From Proteobacteria bacterium UBA981 (GTDB lineage: Bacteria > Pseudomonadota > Gammaproteobacteria > Ga0077536), in NCBI GenBank assembly GCA_002292285.1, contig DBBP01000021.1, positions 62,001-126,000 of the forward strand: DNA of 64,000 nt, given 5' to 3'. The notes beneath the pieces were generated by a model. It did not search any database. It had not been told where the DNA came from and was given only the letters and a program-made list of their open reading frames with translations. Of this stretch, positions 27,273 through 36,724 are shown piece by piece. Numbering within the stretch: position 1 is the stretch's first letter; every line of letters starts with the position of its first letter. The position numbers and the translations under genes are program-made.

Positions 27273-28960
27273 GTGCCGCGAAATTCCTCTTCACGTTGCT
27301 TGCGGTTTGCCTCTCGCCGCTCGCGGGTGCCGCGGGTATCGTGACGACCGCAACGCCGGTCGTCGACACGCCGCTGAACTGGCATGCGATCGGCATGTTC
27401 GTGGTGTTTGTCGCCATTACGCTCGTCATTACCTACTGGGCCGCCAAGCGCACTAAAACTGCGGCCGATTTCTATGCCGCGGGACGCAACATCACGGGTT
27501 TCCAGAATGGCATGGCCATCGCCGGGGACTACATGTCAGCGGCTTCGTTCCTGGGTATCGCGGCACTGGTATATTTTCACGGCTTTTACGGCCTGATTTT
27601 TTCGGTCGGGTGGTTGGTCGGTTGGCCGGTGATCCTGTTTCTGGTTGCGGAGCGGTTGCGTAACCTTGGCAAGTTTACTTACGCCGATGTCGCCTCATTC
27701 CGCTTACAGCAAGGTCCGGTCCGGACCATGGCCGCGATTGGTTCGCTGATTGTGGTGCTTTGGTATCTCATCGGCCAGGCGGTTGGCGCCGGCCAGTTGC
27801 TACATACGCTTGTGCCGCAAATTTCTTACCGCTTGTCGATTGTGATGATCGGCACCCTGATCATTATCTATGTCACTTTCGGTGGCATGAAAGCGACGAC
27901 CTGGGTGCAAATTACCAAAGCGGGTTTGTTGCTCGGTGGGGCTTCGTTGATGGCACTTGGCGTGATGGCGCACGCGGGATGGAGTTTTGAGAAACTGTTC
28001 TCGGACGCCGTCGTTGCGCATCCCAAGCATCGGGAAATCATGCAATCCGTGGTTCCTATCGGTGCGCAGGCGAATCCACTTGAGTCAATCTCGCTGGGCT
28101 TGACTTTGATGTTCGGCACCGCCGGCTTACCGCATATTTTAATGCGCTTTTTCACTGTCGGAGATGCCAAGGCGGCGCGCAAGTCAGTGCTGTACGCGAC
28201 CTGTTTCATCGGTTATTTCTACATCCTGACATTCATCATCGGCTTCGGGGCCATAGTGCTGGTCGCTAACAATCCTGAGTACGTTGTTGATATCACCAAC
28301 AGCGTGCTCAATCTTAAGGGCGGCAGCAGCATGCCTGCGGTGTATCTGTCGCATGCGCTTGGCGGTGATTTCTTTCTTGGTTTCATCGCCGCTGTAGCTT
28401 TTGCGACCATCCTCGCGGTGGTGTCAGGCCTGACCCTCGCCGGTGCCTCCGCGCTGTCACACGACATCTACGCAAATGTGATCATGAAAGGCAAAGCCAC
28501 CGAGGCGCAGGAAGTCCGCGTGTCGAGGTATTGCGTAGTCGGATTGGGTGTCCTTGCGGTACTCCTCGGCATCGCATTCGAAAAACAGAACGTCGCGTAT
28601 ATCGTCGCTTTGACTTTCTCAATCGCAGCGTGCGCCAACTTCCCGATACTCGTCATGGCGGTGTTCTGGCGTGGACTGACGACGCGCGGGGCGGTGATGG
28701 GCGGCTATACCGGAATCTTCGGCTCCATCGGCTTACTCATCATTGGCCCGACCGTTTGGACCAAAGTGCTCGACATGGGACCAGCAATATTTCCCTACGA
28801 CTTCCCGACGTTCGTCGTGCTGCCGACCGTGTTGATCGTCTCATACGTAGCGTCGGTGACCGACAAGAGTAAAAGCGCCGAGCAAGAACGAGCGGCGTTT
28901 GACGCCCAGAAGATTCGTTCCGAGACAGGCCTCGGCTCCGAAGTCGCGTCAGTTCATTAG
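27269..28960 (+). CDS. actP: Cation/acetate symporter ActP
   Basis: 563 residues of the sodium:solute symporter family, with about 13 helices after a short leader. Segments such as ITYWAAKRTKTAADFYAAGR, NGMAIAGDYMSAASFLGIA and MFGTAGLPHILMRFFTV are typical of ActP. Imports acetate and other short carboxylates. Coupled to DUF485. A neighbouring acyl-CoA metabolism context fits growth on short acids. Confidence 0.92.
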   Translation: MSAAKFLFTLLAVCLSPLAGAAGIVTTATPVVDTPLNWHAIGMFVVFVAITLVITYWAAKRTKTAADFYAAGRNITGFQNGMAIAGDYMSAASFLGIAALVYFHGFYGLIFSVGWLVGWPVILFLVAERLRNLGKFTYADVASFRLQQGPVRTMAAIGSLIVVLWYLIGQAVGAGQLLHTLVPQISYRLSIVMIGTLIIIYVTFGGMKATTWVQITKAGLLLGGASLMALGVMAHAGWSFEKLFSDAVVAHPKHREIMQSVVPIGAQANPLESISLGLTLMFGTAGLPHILMRFFTVGDAKAARKSVLYATCFIGYFYILTFIIGFGAIVLVANNPEYVVDITNSVLNLKGGSSMPAVYLSHALGGDFFLGFIAAVAFATILAVVSGLTLAGASALSHDIYANVIMKGKATEAQEVRVSRYCVVGLGVLAVLLGIAFEKQNVAYIVALTFSIAACANFPILVMAVFWRGLTTRGAVMGGYTGIFGSIGLLIIGPTVWTKVLDMGPAIFPYDFPTFVVLPTVLIVSYVASVTDKSKSAEQERAAFDAQKIRSETGLGSEVASVH

Positions 28961-29303
28961 AGCGCGGACACTTGCTGGGAAGAAATCTGTGCTTCGCATT
29001 TTTCAATGTGTTCGGCCTGGTCGCTCTGGTAATGCCCCGCGTCAGGCAATCAGTCGCAGCCACTTGACCGGGCCCGACAAACCGTCGGACAGTTGTTCTC
29101 CGCGACAATGCGTACCGCGTTTAGCCGCACGCGCTCGCGGTATTGCAAGTAACTGCCGAAATCGCATGTCGGCAGCGCGATACCGCGACACGAGACTCAC
29201 AACCGCACGACGCACCCGCGCAATCTACTAGCGCACATCACTCAACAAGTTCATCGAGTAACGCAATCAACTATCTGCAATTCAGCGATCTGCTCGGCCT
29301 GCG
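28961..29303. other. Intergenic region, no feature recognised
   Basis: About 343 bases between actP and the membrane glycosyltransferase-like gene. No stable hairpin with T-run and no coding frame with protein character was seen. Confidence 0.5.
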
Positions 29304-30731
29304 ATGAGCACCGACAGATGGCCAGTCCGTGGCCTTATTCTCTGCTTCGCGGTGCTGATGACCTTCGCCGCGCGGGGCGATCTTTGTCTGGACGAATTGT
29401 GGTCAATCCACTTTGCGCACGAGGCAACTTCCTATGCCGATTTATTTTGGCACCGTCACGACAACAACCACCTGATTAACTCCTGGTACCTGCATCTGAT
29501 CGGTGAGAACCGAGCCGCTCTCACCTACCGTGCGTTGTCGGTGTTGGCCGGAATTCTGAGTCTGTGTCTTGCAGCGCGAATCGCGCGAGCGCTATGGAAC
29601 GAAACAGCCGCTCGTATCGCGGTGGTGTTGCTGGGCAGCAGTTTCCCGTTGTTAGTTTATTTCTCAGAGGCGCGCGGCTACGCCCTGGCGATCCTCATGT
29701 CACTGGCGAGCTTCGAGCTGGTGTGTTTACGGCTTGGCGGCCTCGGACATGCTGCTGCTCCGGCAGTGCAGCGCGGTTGCTGTGCCGCATACTGGACCAC
29801 CAGTGTCATCGGCCTGCTGGCACATGGCAGTTACCTGTTTGTAGCCATGGCGCTGATAGCCTTCAGCGTTGTCCACGAGCTGAATGCCGCACGCGCGCCG
29901 ATTGTCAGAGTGGCGCGGCTTATCGCAGTTCATGGTCTGCCCTCAGTGTTTTTTATCGGCTGGTACTACCTGTTCTTCTGGCACGGCGAGATTGGTGGTG
30001 GCCTCGCCGTACCCACGAATGAGGTCATGGGAAACGCCGCAACCTGGCTGCTAGGAACGCCCTATTCAGCCGATTTTTTTCCACTGGCGATGGGGCTTGC
30101 GCTGCTCCTCGTCGTTTCAGGTATCGGGACGATGGCGCTGAGGAACAAAGAACTCGCCGTGTTCTTCGCATGCGTGACGATACTTCCAGCGGCATTGATC
30201 CTATTGGTCTGGCGCCCGGAGTTCTTCTACTTTCGATACTTTCTGGTGACGTTCCCGTTTTTTCTGCTGCTCGCGACAGGGCTGCTGAGCTATTTACTGG
30301 ATCGGCTGGACGTCGAATATAGCGGCATTGTCTGGCTCGTACTGGCGATGTATATCGCCGGACAATTGCCACGTGATATCAAACTATTGCAAGTGGGTCG
30401 CGGCCAACACGCTGCGGCACTGACCTTCATCGCCACGAACTCAGTAGGGCAATCCGTCACGGTTAGTTCCGATCACGATTTTCGCAACGCGGGTATTTTT
30501 CAGTATTACGCGGCGAGACGCAGCTCGAAACCGGAATTGCGCTATGTCTTTTTCGAAGAGCTGGCGGTGCTGCAGCCCGAGTGGATGATCACCCACTCCA
30601 TCGGCCGTTCGTTGGCACCGCCAGACTCCCTCGAACTTGAGGGCGTTGGCCGCTATGCGTTCGTCGTCGAGTTCCCGGCAATCGAAATATCTGGCCAGAG
30701 TTGGCAGCTTTACGCGCAACGCAAGCGCTAA
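29304..30731 (+). CDS. Polytopic membrane protein, GT-C glycosyltransferase-like
   Basis: 475 residues with about ten hydrophobic helices. The first periplasmic loop has LDELWSIHFAHE and HRHDNNHLINSWYLH, reminiscent of the acidic catalytic loop of GT-C enzymes (PMT/ArnT family), and SEARGYALAIL recurs in that family. It would move a sugar from a lipid carrier at the periplasmic face. No lipid-carrier synthesis gene is next to it, so the acceptor is unknown. Monocistronic by spacing. Confidence 0.65.
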   Translation: MSTDRWPVRGLILCFAVLMTFAARGDLCLDELWSIHFAHEATSYADLFWHRHDNNHLINSWYLHLIGENRAALTYRALSVLAGILSLCLAARIARALWNETAARIAVVLLGSSFPLLVYFSEARGYALAILMSLASFELVCLRLGGLGHAAAPAVQRGCCAAYWTTSVIGLLAHGSYLFVAMALIAFSVVHELNAARAPIVRVARLIAVHGLPSVFFIGWYYLFFWHGEIGGGLAVPTNEVMGNAATWLLGTPYSADFFPLAMGLALLLVVSGIGTMALRNKELAVFFACVTILPAALILLVWRPEFFYFRYFLVTFPFFLLLATGLLSYLLDRLDVEYSGIVWLVLAMYIAGQLPRDIKLLQVGRGQHAAALTFIATNSVGQSVTVSSDHDFRNAGIFQYYAARRSSKPELRYVFFEELAVLQPEWMITHSIGRSLAPPDSLELEGVGRYAFVVEFPAIEISGQSWQLYAQRKR

Positions 30732-30919
30732 ACGGCGATCTCGACGGGTCTCAGGACACAGTAACAGCCGCCCTAGATCGCGAATTTCCCAATCCTTCAG
30801 CTTTCGCAACTAAGCGTTGCGTTTGTTTGAGTTCGCCTGACATGTTTGTCATCTCTTGTAGTGCGCGCCGGGTGTCGTCGTCGGGAGGCTCGGTGGCAGC
30901 GTGATCGAACAAGCGCCAG

Positions 30920-32122
30920 CTACGCGTTTGACGACCCCGAAGGATTCGCGGCGAGGCTGATGCGGAGGACCACATAGCCAACTATCCCTGACGCCAACGA
31001 CCCAATGATAATTCCCAGACGTTCGTCGAAAAGCAAATTTACGCCCGTTTCTTCGAACGCCAAAGATCCGATGAACAAGCTCATCGTAAAACCAATACCA
31101 CACAGAGCCGAAGTGCCGTAGAGGCTCAGCCAACTCATGCCTCGGGGCAAGCTCGCCACTTTCAGTTGAATGGTGATCCAGCACAGGGTGAAGATGCCCA
31201 GTTGTTTGCCGAGAAACAAGCCGAGCGCTATGCCAACCGGCACGCCATGAAATAGCTGCTCCGAAGTGACCCCATCGAAATTAATACCGGCATTCGAGAA
31301 CGCGAAAACCGGCAACACGACAAAGGCCACAACGGAATGCAAATCATGTTCGAGGCTTTTCAGGGGCGAAACTTCGGGATTCGACTTTGAGCGAATCGGC
31401 ACGAAGGCGGCGAGAACAACCCCTGCGAGTGTTGCGTGGACGCCGGATTTCAGCATCGCGGTCGACAGGATGAGCCCGATTAAGAGGTAGGGACTCTTCG
31501 ACACCACGTTATAGCGATTAAGCAACGCCAGGGCAGGCAGGCAAAGAGCGACGATGCCAAGGGCGGTTAATGAGACCTTCGACGTGTAGAACATGGCGAT
31601 GATGACGATCGCCCCAACGTCGTCGAAAATCGCCAGCGAAGTGAGAAATATTTTCAGTGCGGCAGGAACCCGAGAGCCGAGTAGCATTAGTACGCCCAAC
31701 GCGAACGCGATGTCCGTAGCGGCGGGGATAGCCCATCCTTGCGCGGCGATCGGGTCGTCAAAATTAAAGTACAGATAGAACAGTGCCGGGACTACCATCC
31801 CGCCGACAGCGCCTACGCCCGGCAGAATGATGTTTCTCTTGTCTGCGAGTTCGCCTTCCAGCAGCTCTCTCTTTAGCTCCAGCCCGATCAGAAAAAAGAA
31901 CACCGCCATCAGCCCGTCATTAATCCACAGCAACAAGGGTTTGGCGATTAGCAAAGCCCCAACGCGAATCTCGACCGGCGTAGACAACAGCAACTGGTAA
32001 TACGGTTCAAGCGGGGAGTTGGCGAACACGATCGCCAACGAAGCGGACAGGATCAGGAGAATGCCGCCTGCCGATTCAAGGGCGAAGAAATCGTCGAAAA
32101 ACGAGCGCTTGGCGGAGAGCAT
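30920..32122 (-). CDS. nhaA: NhaA sodium:proton antiporter
   Basis: 400 residues, 11-12 helices. The sodium-binding pair D167-D168 in LAIFDDVGAIVI corresponds to Asp163/Asp164 of E. coli NhaA, and the unwound TM4 segment PAATDIAFALGVL is present. Exports sodium in exchange for protons at the inner membrane, in keeping with a marine or saline habitat. The 188 bases between its stop and the plus-strand gene at 30731 hold no clear feature. Confidence 0.95.
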   Translation of the reverse strand: MLSAKRSFFDDFFALESAGGILLILSASLAIVFANSPLEPYYQLLLSTPVEIRVGALLIAKPLLLWINDGLMAVFFFLIGLELKRELLEGELADKRNIILPGVGAVGGMVVPALFYLYFNFDDPIAAQGWAIPAATDIAFALGVLMLLGSRVPAALKIFLTSLAIFDDVGAIVIIAMFYTSKVSLTALGIVALCLPALALLNRYNVVSKSPYLLIGLILSTAMLKSGVHATLAGVVLAAFVPIRSKSNPEVSPLKSLEHDLHSVVAFVVLPVFAFSNAGINFDGVTSEQLFHGVPVGIALGLFLGKQLGIFTLCWITIQLKVASLPRGMSWLSLYGTSALCGIGFTMSLFIGSLAFEETGVNLLFDERLGIIIGSLASGIVGYVVLRISLAANPSGSSNA

Positions 32123-32294
32123 GATGTTTATAGGCTGGCTGGGAGAGGGTTGCCGATTCTGGTCCGCGTACCGCGTTCGCCACTGCGCGCCGGCACGCGT
32201 AGCGACTTAGTCTAAGCCAATTTTCCGCTGACAGTGGCGGGAGGCGATTCGGCGCCGATGAACTGCCGACGCCGCACCACTGTTCAAGCAGCTT

Positions 32295-33155
32295 TTACAT
32301 CAACGTTTTGTTTAGTTGATCGAGTTCCGCCTTCAACTTGTCGGTTTTAACTTCAGCGGTGAGCATCAAGATCACTCTATTCGCACCGGCCTTGCCCAGC
32401 GCTTCAATCTCCGCCTTCGATTTCCACTGATCACCGATGCCGAAAACCGAGTAACTGATCTCCGACGGGTCGCGCCCGGCTTCCTGGCAAAAGCCTGTAA
32501 TTTGCGCGATCCCTTCTTTGAGTTCGTCCGGGCTCTGTACGATCGGTAACCAGCCATCGCCCCAGGTGGCGACACGCTTTAAGGAGCGCGGGTTGTTGAT
32601 AGCACCCAACAGAATCGGTGGATAAGGGTCTTGTTGTGGTTTCGGGTAGCAACGGATCGGTGGGAAGTCGTTGTACGTGCCATGAAATTCGGGCGCGTGT
32701 TCAGTCCACAGCATTTTCATGGCCGCGATATTTTCTTTCGTGTGTGTCCAGCGATGTTCGAAGTCGCCACCGAGAATTTTGCTCTCCTCGGGGTTCCAAC
32801 CGGCTCCGATGCCAAACAGGAAGCGACCGTTCGAGCAATCGTCCAGTGTCGCGACCAGCTTGGCGGTCAGGATCGCATCGCGTTCGGGCACCAGTAGTAC
32901 CCCGGTGCCGAGTTTTATTTTGCTGGTTGCACCAGCGATATTGGCCAGCAACATCAGCGGGTCTGCCATCTGCCAAAGATACTCTGGCTCGGGATCATCC
33001 GGACCACCACCGGGATACGAGACGCTGTAATCGACCGGCAGAATCGTATGGTCAGGTGCCCAATAGGATTCGAAGCCAAGATCTTCAGCGTGCTTGGCAA
33101 TCTCTACGGCACGCGCGTCTTTGTTTGCAACAGGTTGGGCGATTCCGATATCCAT
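32295..33155 (-). CDS. LLM-class F420/FMN-dependent oxidoreductase
   Basis: 286 residues with the luciferase-like TIM barrel. Typical segments are SYWAPDHTILPVDY, KLGTGVLLVPERDAILTAKL, GRFLFGIGAGWNPEES and GDGWLPIVQSPDEL. This is the TIGR03619-like branch often called probable F420-dependent oxidoreductase; in proteobacteria the cofactor may be FMN. Divergent from another luciferase-like gene at 33517. Substrate unknown. Confidence 0.85.
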   Translation of the reverse strand: MDIGIAQPVANKDARAVEIAKHAEDLGFESYWAPDHTILPVDYSVSYPGGGPDDPEPEYLWQMADPLMLLANIAGATSKIKLGTGVLLVPERDAILTAKLVATLDDCSNGRFLFGIGAGWNPEESKILGGDFEHRWTHTKENIAAMKMLWTEHAPEFHGTYNDFPPIRCYPKPQQDPYPPILLGAINNPRSLKRVATWGDGWLPIVQSPDELKEGIAQITGFCQEAGRDPSEISYSVFGIGDQWKSKAEIEALGKAGANRVILMLTAEVKTDKLKAELDQLNKTLM

Positions 33156-33516
33156 TCATCGTTTCCTTAAGCTGGTCGGTCACTGATTGAGCCGCGATTA
33201 TTACGACAGGGCAGGTTTAGCGTGTGGCGCTGAATTCAGCAACGACGCGATGCAAAAGACTACCAGAACTGTCCTTTCGAGCGAGCCTTTGTCTGGCCGC
33301 TCCAGGTAGGGGATTCTGACAACATGCCGCTGGCCTTGCGCTTGCGTTCGCGATCTTTCCGCTCGTATAAGCCCCACGCATCGTGCTGTGTTCTCTCGTG
33401 CCGGACTGCCACCGCTGGGATAGGGATGGCATAGTGGTGGCAGCCGTTTTTATGGGTGCCCGATACGAGGGCGCCGTTTCAGCACCGACAGTAAATGTTG
33501 TGATAGGGGAATCGAC
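33156..33516. other. Divergent intergenic region between two LLM oxidoreductases
   Basis: About 361 bases holding both start regions. The plus-strand gene has AGGGGAATCGAC directly upstream of its ATG. No clear operator dyad was identified. Confidence 0.5.
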
Positions 33517-34596
33517 ATGGAATTTGGAATTATTTTTCCAACAAGAATCGATGATTGGAAACTCATTGCTGATGCTGAGGCGTTGGGGTACGACCGCGCG
33601 TGGGTACCAGATTCGCAAATGCTGTGGTCGGATTGCTACGCGACGCTCGCGCTGGCTGCCGAGCATACCTCGCGAATTCAGATTGGCACTGGCGTCTCGA
33701 TTACGCGCACGCGCATCGCACCGGTGACGGCTCATTCCATTGCGTCAATTAACCGTTTGGCGCCGGGGCGCGTTTTTCTCGGCCTGGGAACCGGTCATAC
33801 CGCGATGCGGGTGATGGGCATGAAACCGCAGAAAATCGACGCTTTTCGAGAATATTTGCGGGTCGTACGAGCACTGCTGCGCGGCGAAGAGGTCGACTAC
33901 ACACTCGATGGCGTGACCCGCCCGATTCGCTTTTTACATCAGGATCAGGGGTTTCTTGAGTTGCAGCCCGAAATACCGGTCTACATTGCCGCCAACGGAC
34001 CGCGGGCGCTAGCCGTCACAGGCGAATATGGCGATGGCTTAACGACCTTGCTGTATGAGGACCCAACCGTCCTGCAGAGTCATCTTGATTTGGTAAAGCA
34101 GGGCGCGAAGCAGGCCGGGCGGCAACTTCCCGACCCGTTTCATGTGGCTGCAGTCAGCGCTGCGGTGGTTTTACGTGCTGGCGAAACTCTCGCCTCGGAG
34201 CGCGTTATTGATGCTTGTGGTGCGTGGGTCACGACAGCGCTGCACTTCGTCTACGAAGTCTATGCGTTGAGCGGAGATGAAGACGTTATACCTGAAGCGT
34301 TTCGGGATATTTGGGAACAATATTGTGCCCACGTAGACAGCATGGCGACCCCCGAAGACCGTCGTTATTTGCAGCTGCACGATGGCCACAGCACGTTCCT
34401 GGTTCCAGAAGAACGACGCTTCGTGACGCCGGCCGCGATCGAAAGTACGACGCTGGTCGGCAGCGGCGACGACATCATTGCGCGCATTCGCGAAGCCGAG
34501 CGAGCCGGTTTGAAAGAGCTGACTATCCTGCCTCCCACCGACGGCAGTCGTGACAATTTGCGCGATTTTGCCGAAGACGTGATGAAGCGCTATTGA
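33517..34596 (+). CDS. LLM-class flavin-dependent oxidoreductase (MER-like)
   Basis: 359 residues. MEFGIIFPTRIDDWKLIADA at the start, RIQIGTGVSITRTRIAPVTA, GRVFLGLGTGHTAMRVMG and PVYIAANGPRALAVTGEYGDG mark the luciferase-like barrel close to 5,10-methylenetetrahydromethanopterin reductase-like proteins. Cofactor (F420 or FMN) and substrate cannot be told. It has a good ribosome binding site (AGGGGA). Only distantly like the divergent neighbour at 32295. Confidence 0.85.
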   Translation: MEFGIIFPTRIDDWKLIADAEALGYDRAWVPDSQMLWSDCYATLALAAEHTSRIQIGTGVSITRTRIAPVTAHSIASINRLAPGRVFLGLGTGHTAMRVMGMKPQKIDAFREYLRVVRALLRGEEVDYTLDGVTRPIRFLHQDQGFLELQPEIPVYIAANGPRALAVTGEYGDGLTTLLYEDPTVLQSHLDLVKQGAKQAGRQLPDPFHVAAVSAAVVLRAGETLASERVIDACGAWVTTALHFVYEVYALSGDEDVIPEAFRDIWEQYCAHVDSMATPEDRRYLQLHDGHSTFLVPEERRFVTPAAIESTTLVGSGDDIIARIREAERAGLKELTILPPTDGSRDNLRDFAEDVMKRY

Positions 34597-34991
34597 CGCC
34601 TGGTCTTCTAAGCGTCGCTGGTCCGCGTGCAGGAACTCCAACTTGGGTTTGACGTGGGCTGTTGATAGACATGCGCTAGCGTGGGGAGCATCTGTGCGTT
34701 CCTGACGACTAGCCGCGCTAGTAGAATATTTAACCTTATATATTTCAATCGCTTGCCATCCTATGAATTGTGGGTGCCCCGGAATTTAGTCGGACTTCCG
34801 AATGTCTCATTGCGATTTGTCGGGTGTCTCACACTTAGTCCATCTTTGCTCTGCGTTTCCATTACAGGATCTCCGGTGCCGCGATCTTGCTGTCGCAGGC
34901 CGCGTCCCAGGATGAGGGAGTCTCCGGGCGCCTCCCTAGGAAGTGAATGTCTCGTATGCCAATATGAGGCTCGTCCAACCAGGGGCTCGCA
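34597..34991. other. Intergenic region upstream of CmcJ-like gene
   Basis: About 395 bases. A short AT-rich patch around 34722-34745 is the most promoter-like part, and a small dyad ACTAG-N5-CTAGT lies at 34708-34722. No gene recognised. Confidence 0.45.
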
Positions 34992-36269
34992 ATGAACCAG
35001 CTCAAAGAATCTACTCATAACGAACCGGCAACGGCGGCCGCGGCTTCCGCACCGTATGTGCCAACACTCGAACTCACTAAGGGGCAGGCCGCACCGTTCG
35101 CCGCGAACGGCGGATTGTCCTATATGTCATTCGATAAGGATGGCGATGCAGGAACCGCGGCAGCGACCGAGGCTGCGCTGCGCCAGGCGATGGACGGCGA
35201 AGGCCAACGTGTCATCGACATGATCGAAAGTGCGTCACCGGGTCCGATTGAAACCAGCAGGGGCATCGGCTTTCGGACTTACGACGAATGTGTCGAATAC
35301 ATTCGTGCCAACGGCATCGAGGCGCCCGAAGGTGGCGTCGCCTTACCCCTGCGTTACACCATTCATGAGCGCCCCTCCTACTCCATCGTTTCCTCCAACG
35401 CGCTGTGGCACGACACCACGCGTGCGGCCGAGGTGGAAGCACTGCGCAAAGAAGAAAAAGATATCGAACGCCGCGGCTTGTATTTTCCGCAGATTCTGCG
35501 CGATGCGCGGCGCATCGAAGAGTATTACCCTGGCCTGTCGCCCTACACGCCCGAGAGCATGGACAAACTCGGTGTGTCGCTGGCGCATTGCGATTCGGCA
35601 TGCCAGAACTTCTATGACGCGGCCGAAGTGCAACGTGTGTTCTACCCTGAAATGGAAAAATTACTGTTGGAGTTCTTCCCCGGCGCAACCGATGCGCTGG
35701 TCTATAACCATGACGTGTTCGATATCGAATACACCGGCGATCGCACCGAAGACCAGGCCAACAAGAATCCAGGCGTGAACAACTTCTACGCCAACATCGT
35801 GCATAACGATTTGAACGACAACAGCGGTCGGGTCCGCTGCCGTGAATTACTGACCCGCAACCTGCGCAATTTTGGCCGCGAACAGCGCTACACCGAGGCC
35901 GAGGCTGACGCGAAGATGTCGCGCCGCTATATGTCCATCAACCTCGCCAAACCGATGGAGACAGTGCAACAAAATCCATTTGTATTGTGCGCCTGGCCCT
36001 CGTTCGCTGAGCAGTCCTACATCACCAACTATCGCGTCTACGACGATCGCGTTGGCGAGACCACACGCTTCACCTACAGGCGTGAGCATGAGTGGTATTG
36101 GGTCCCGCAGCAGAAGCCGACCGAAGTGTCGATGCTGAAGTGCTACGACTCGGTTCGCGATGGTTCAGTCTCGCGCTATTCCTTCCACTCGGCTTGCGTC
36201 GACCCCACCGCGCCAGCGAACGCGCCATGCCGCAAGAATGCCGTTGTGCGATCTTTCGTATTTTTCTAG
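34992..36269 (+). CDS. CmcJ/NvfI-family oxidoreductase
   Basis: 425 residues. The C-terminal two thirds match the CmcJ/NvfI (GA4 desaturase-like) pattern: ALVYNHDVFDIE, IVHNDLNDNSG with a possible iron-binding H-x-D, NLAKPMETVQQNPFVLCAWPS, REHEWYWVPQQKPTEVSMLKCYDS, and an arginine/serine region RYSFHSACVDP before a terminal VVRSFVFF. Relatives include cephamycin 7-alpha-methoxylation protein CmcJ and fungal NvfI/AsqJ-type oxygenases. A desaturase, hydroxylase or methoxylation partner role is possible. Its N-terminal 90 residues are alanine-rich and not diagnostic. Stands alone. Confidence 0.8.
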   Translation: MNQLKESTHNEPATAAAASAPYVPTLELTKGQAAPFAANGGLSYMSFDKDGDAGTAAATEAALRQAMDGEGQRVIDMIESASPGPIETSRGIGFRTYDECVEYIRANGIEAPEGGVALPLRYTIHERPSYSIVSSNALWHDTTRAAEVEALRKEEKDIERRGLYFPQILRDARRIEEYYPGLSPYTPESMDKLGVSLAHCDSACQNFYDAAEVQRVFYPEMEKLLLEFFPGATDALVYNHDVFDIEYTGDRTEDQANKNPGVNNFYANIVHNDLNDNSGRVRCRELLTRNLRNFGREQRYTEAEADAKMSRRYMSINLAKPMETVQQNPFVLCAWPSFAEQSYITNYRVYDDRVGETTRFTYRREHEWYWVPQQKPTEVSMLKCYDSVRDGSVSRYSFHSACVDPTAPANAPCRKNAVVRSFVFF

Positions 36270-36285
36270 CGACGGAATTTCACGC

Positions 36286-36320
36286 GGCGATGATGCAGCC
36301 GTCGGTGCTGCATCATCGCC
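36286..36320 (+). terminator. Strong hairpin just after the CmcJ-like gene
   Basis: Perfect 14-base arms (GGCGATGATGCAGC and its complement) around a seven-base loop, 16 bases past the stop. No T-run follows, so it may stabilise the 3' end or act with Rho. Confidence 0.6.
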
Positions 36321-36724
36321 ACGGTTAGCTGAAAACTCGTGCACAATCGCGCGCAGCGCGAGCGGTGAGCCAAGCTAATAGTCGACGCTCGCCGGCCATC
36401 TGCGCCCACCATCATTCGATAAGCGAGCTGGACAACGCGAAGTCTGGAAGCAGGTTTCTTCGACGATAACTTGTACGGCGCTCTGAGCCGCCTTAGGCGC
36501 ACTCATCGACGCCCACGTTGGGTTCTAATCGAGATCGCAGGCAGCTCGCGAACTTCGTAGGCCGCAATTCGCTCAACCGCAGTCCATTGCCCGTCCCCAG
36601 CCGCGCACGCACGCGTCGGTAGCCCAACGTGCTGCGAATCTCAGCGGCCAGGCTAATCACCGAGGGCTCCGATGCCCCCGGCAAGACGTCGAAGCCGTGC
36701 TGCTGGCGGCCCGAGCTTAAACGC
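36321..36724. other. Intergenic region between convergent genes
   Basis: About 400 bases between the hairpin and the RND stop at 36725. No protein-like frame or repeat recognised. Confidence 0.45.
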
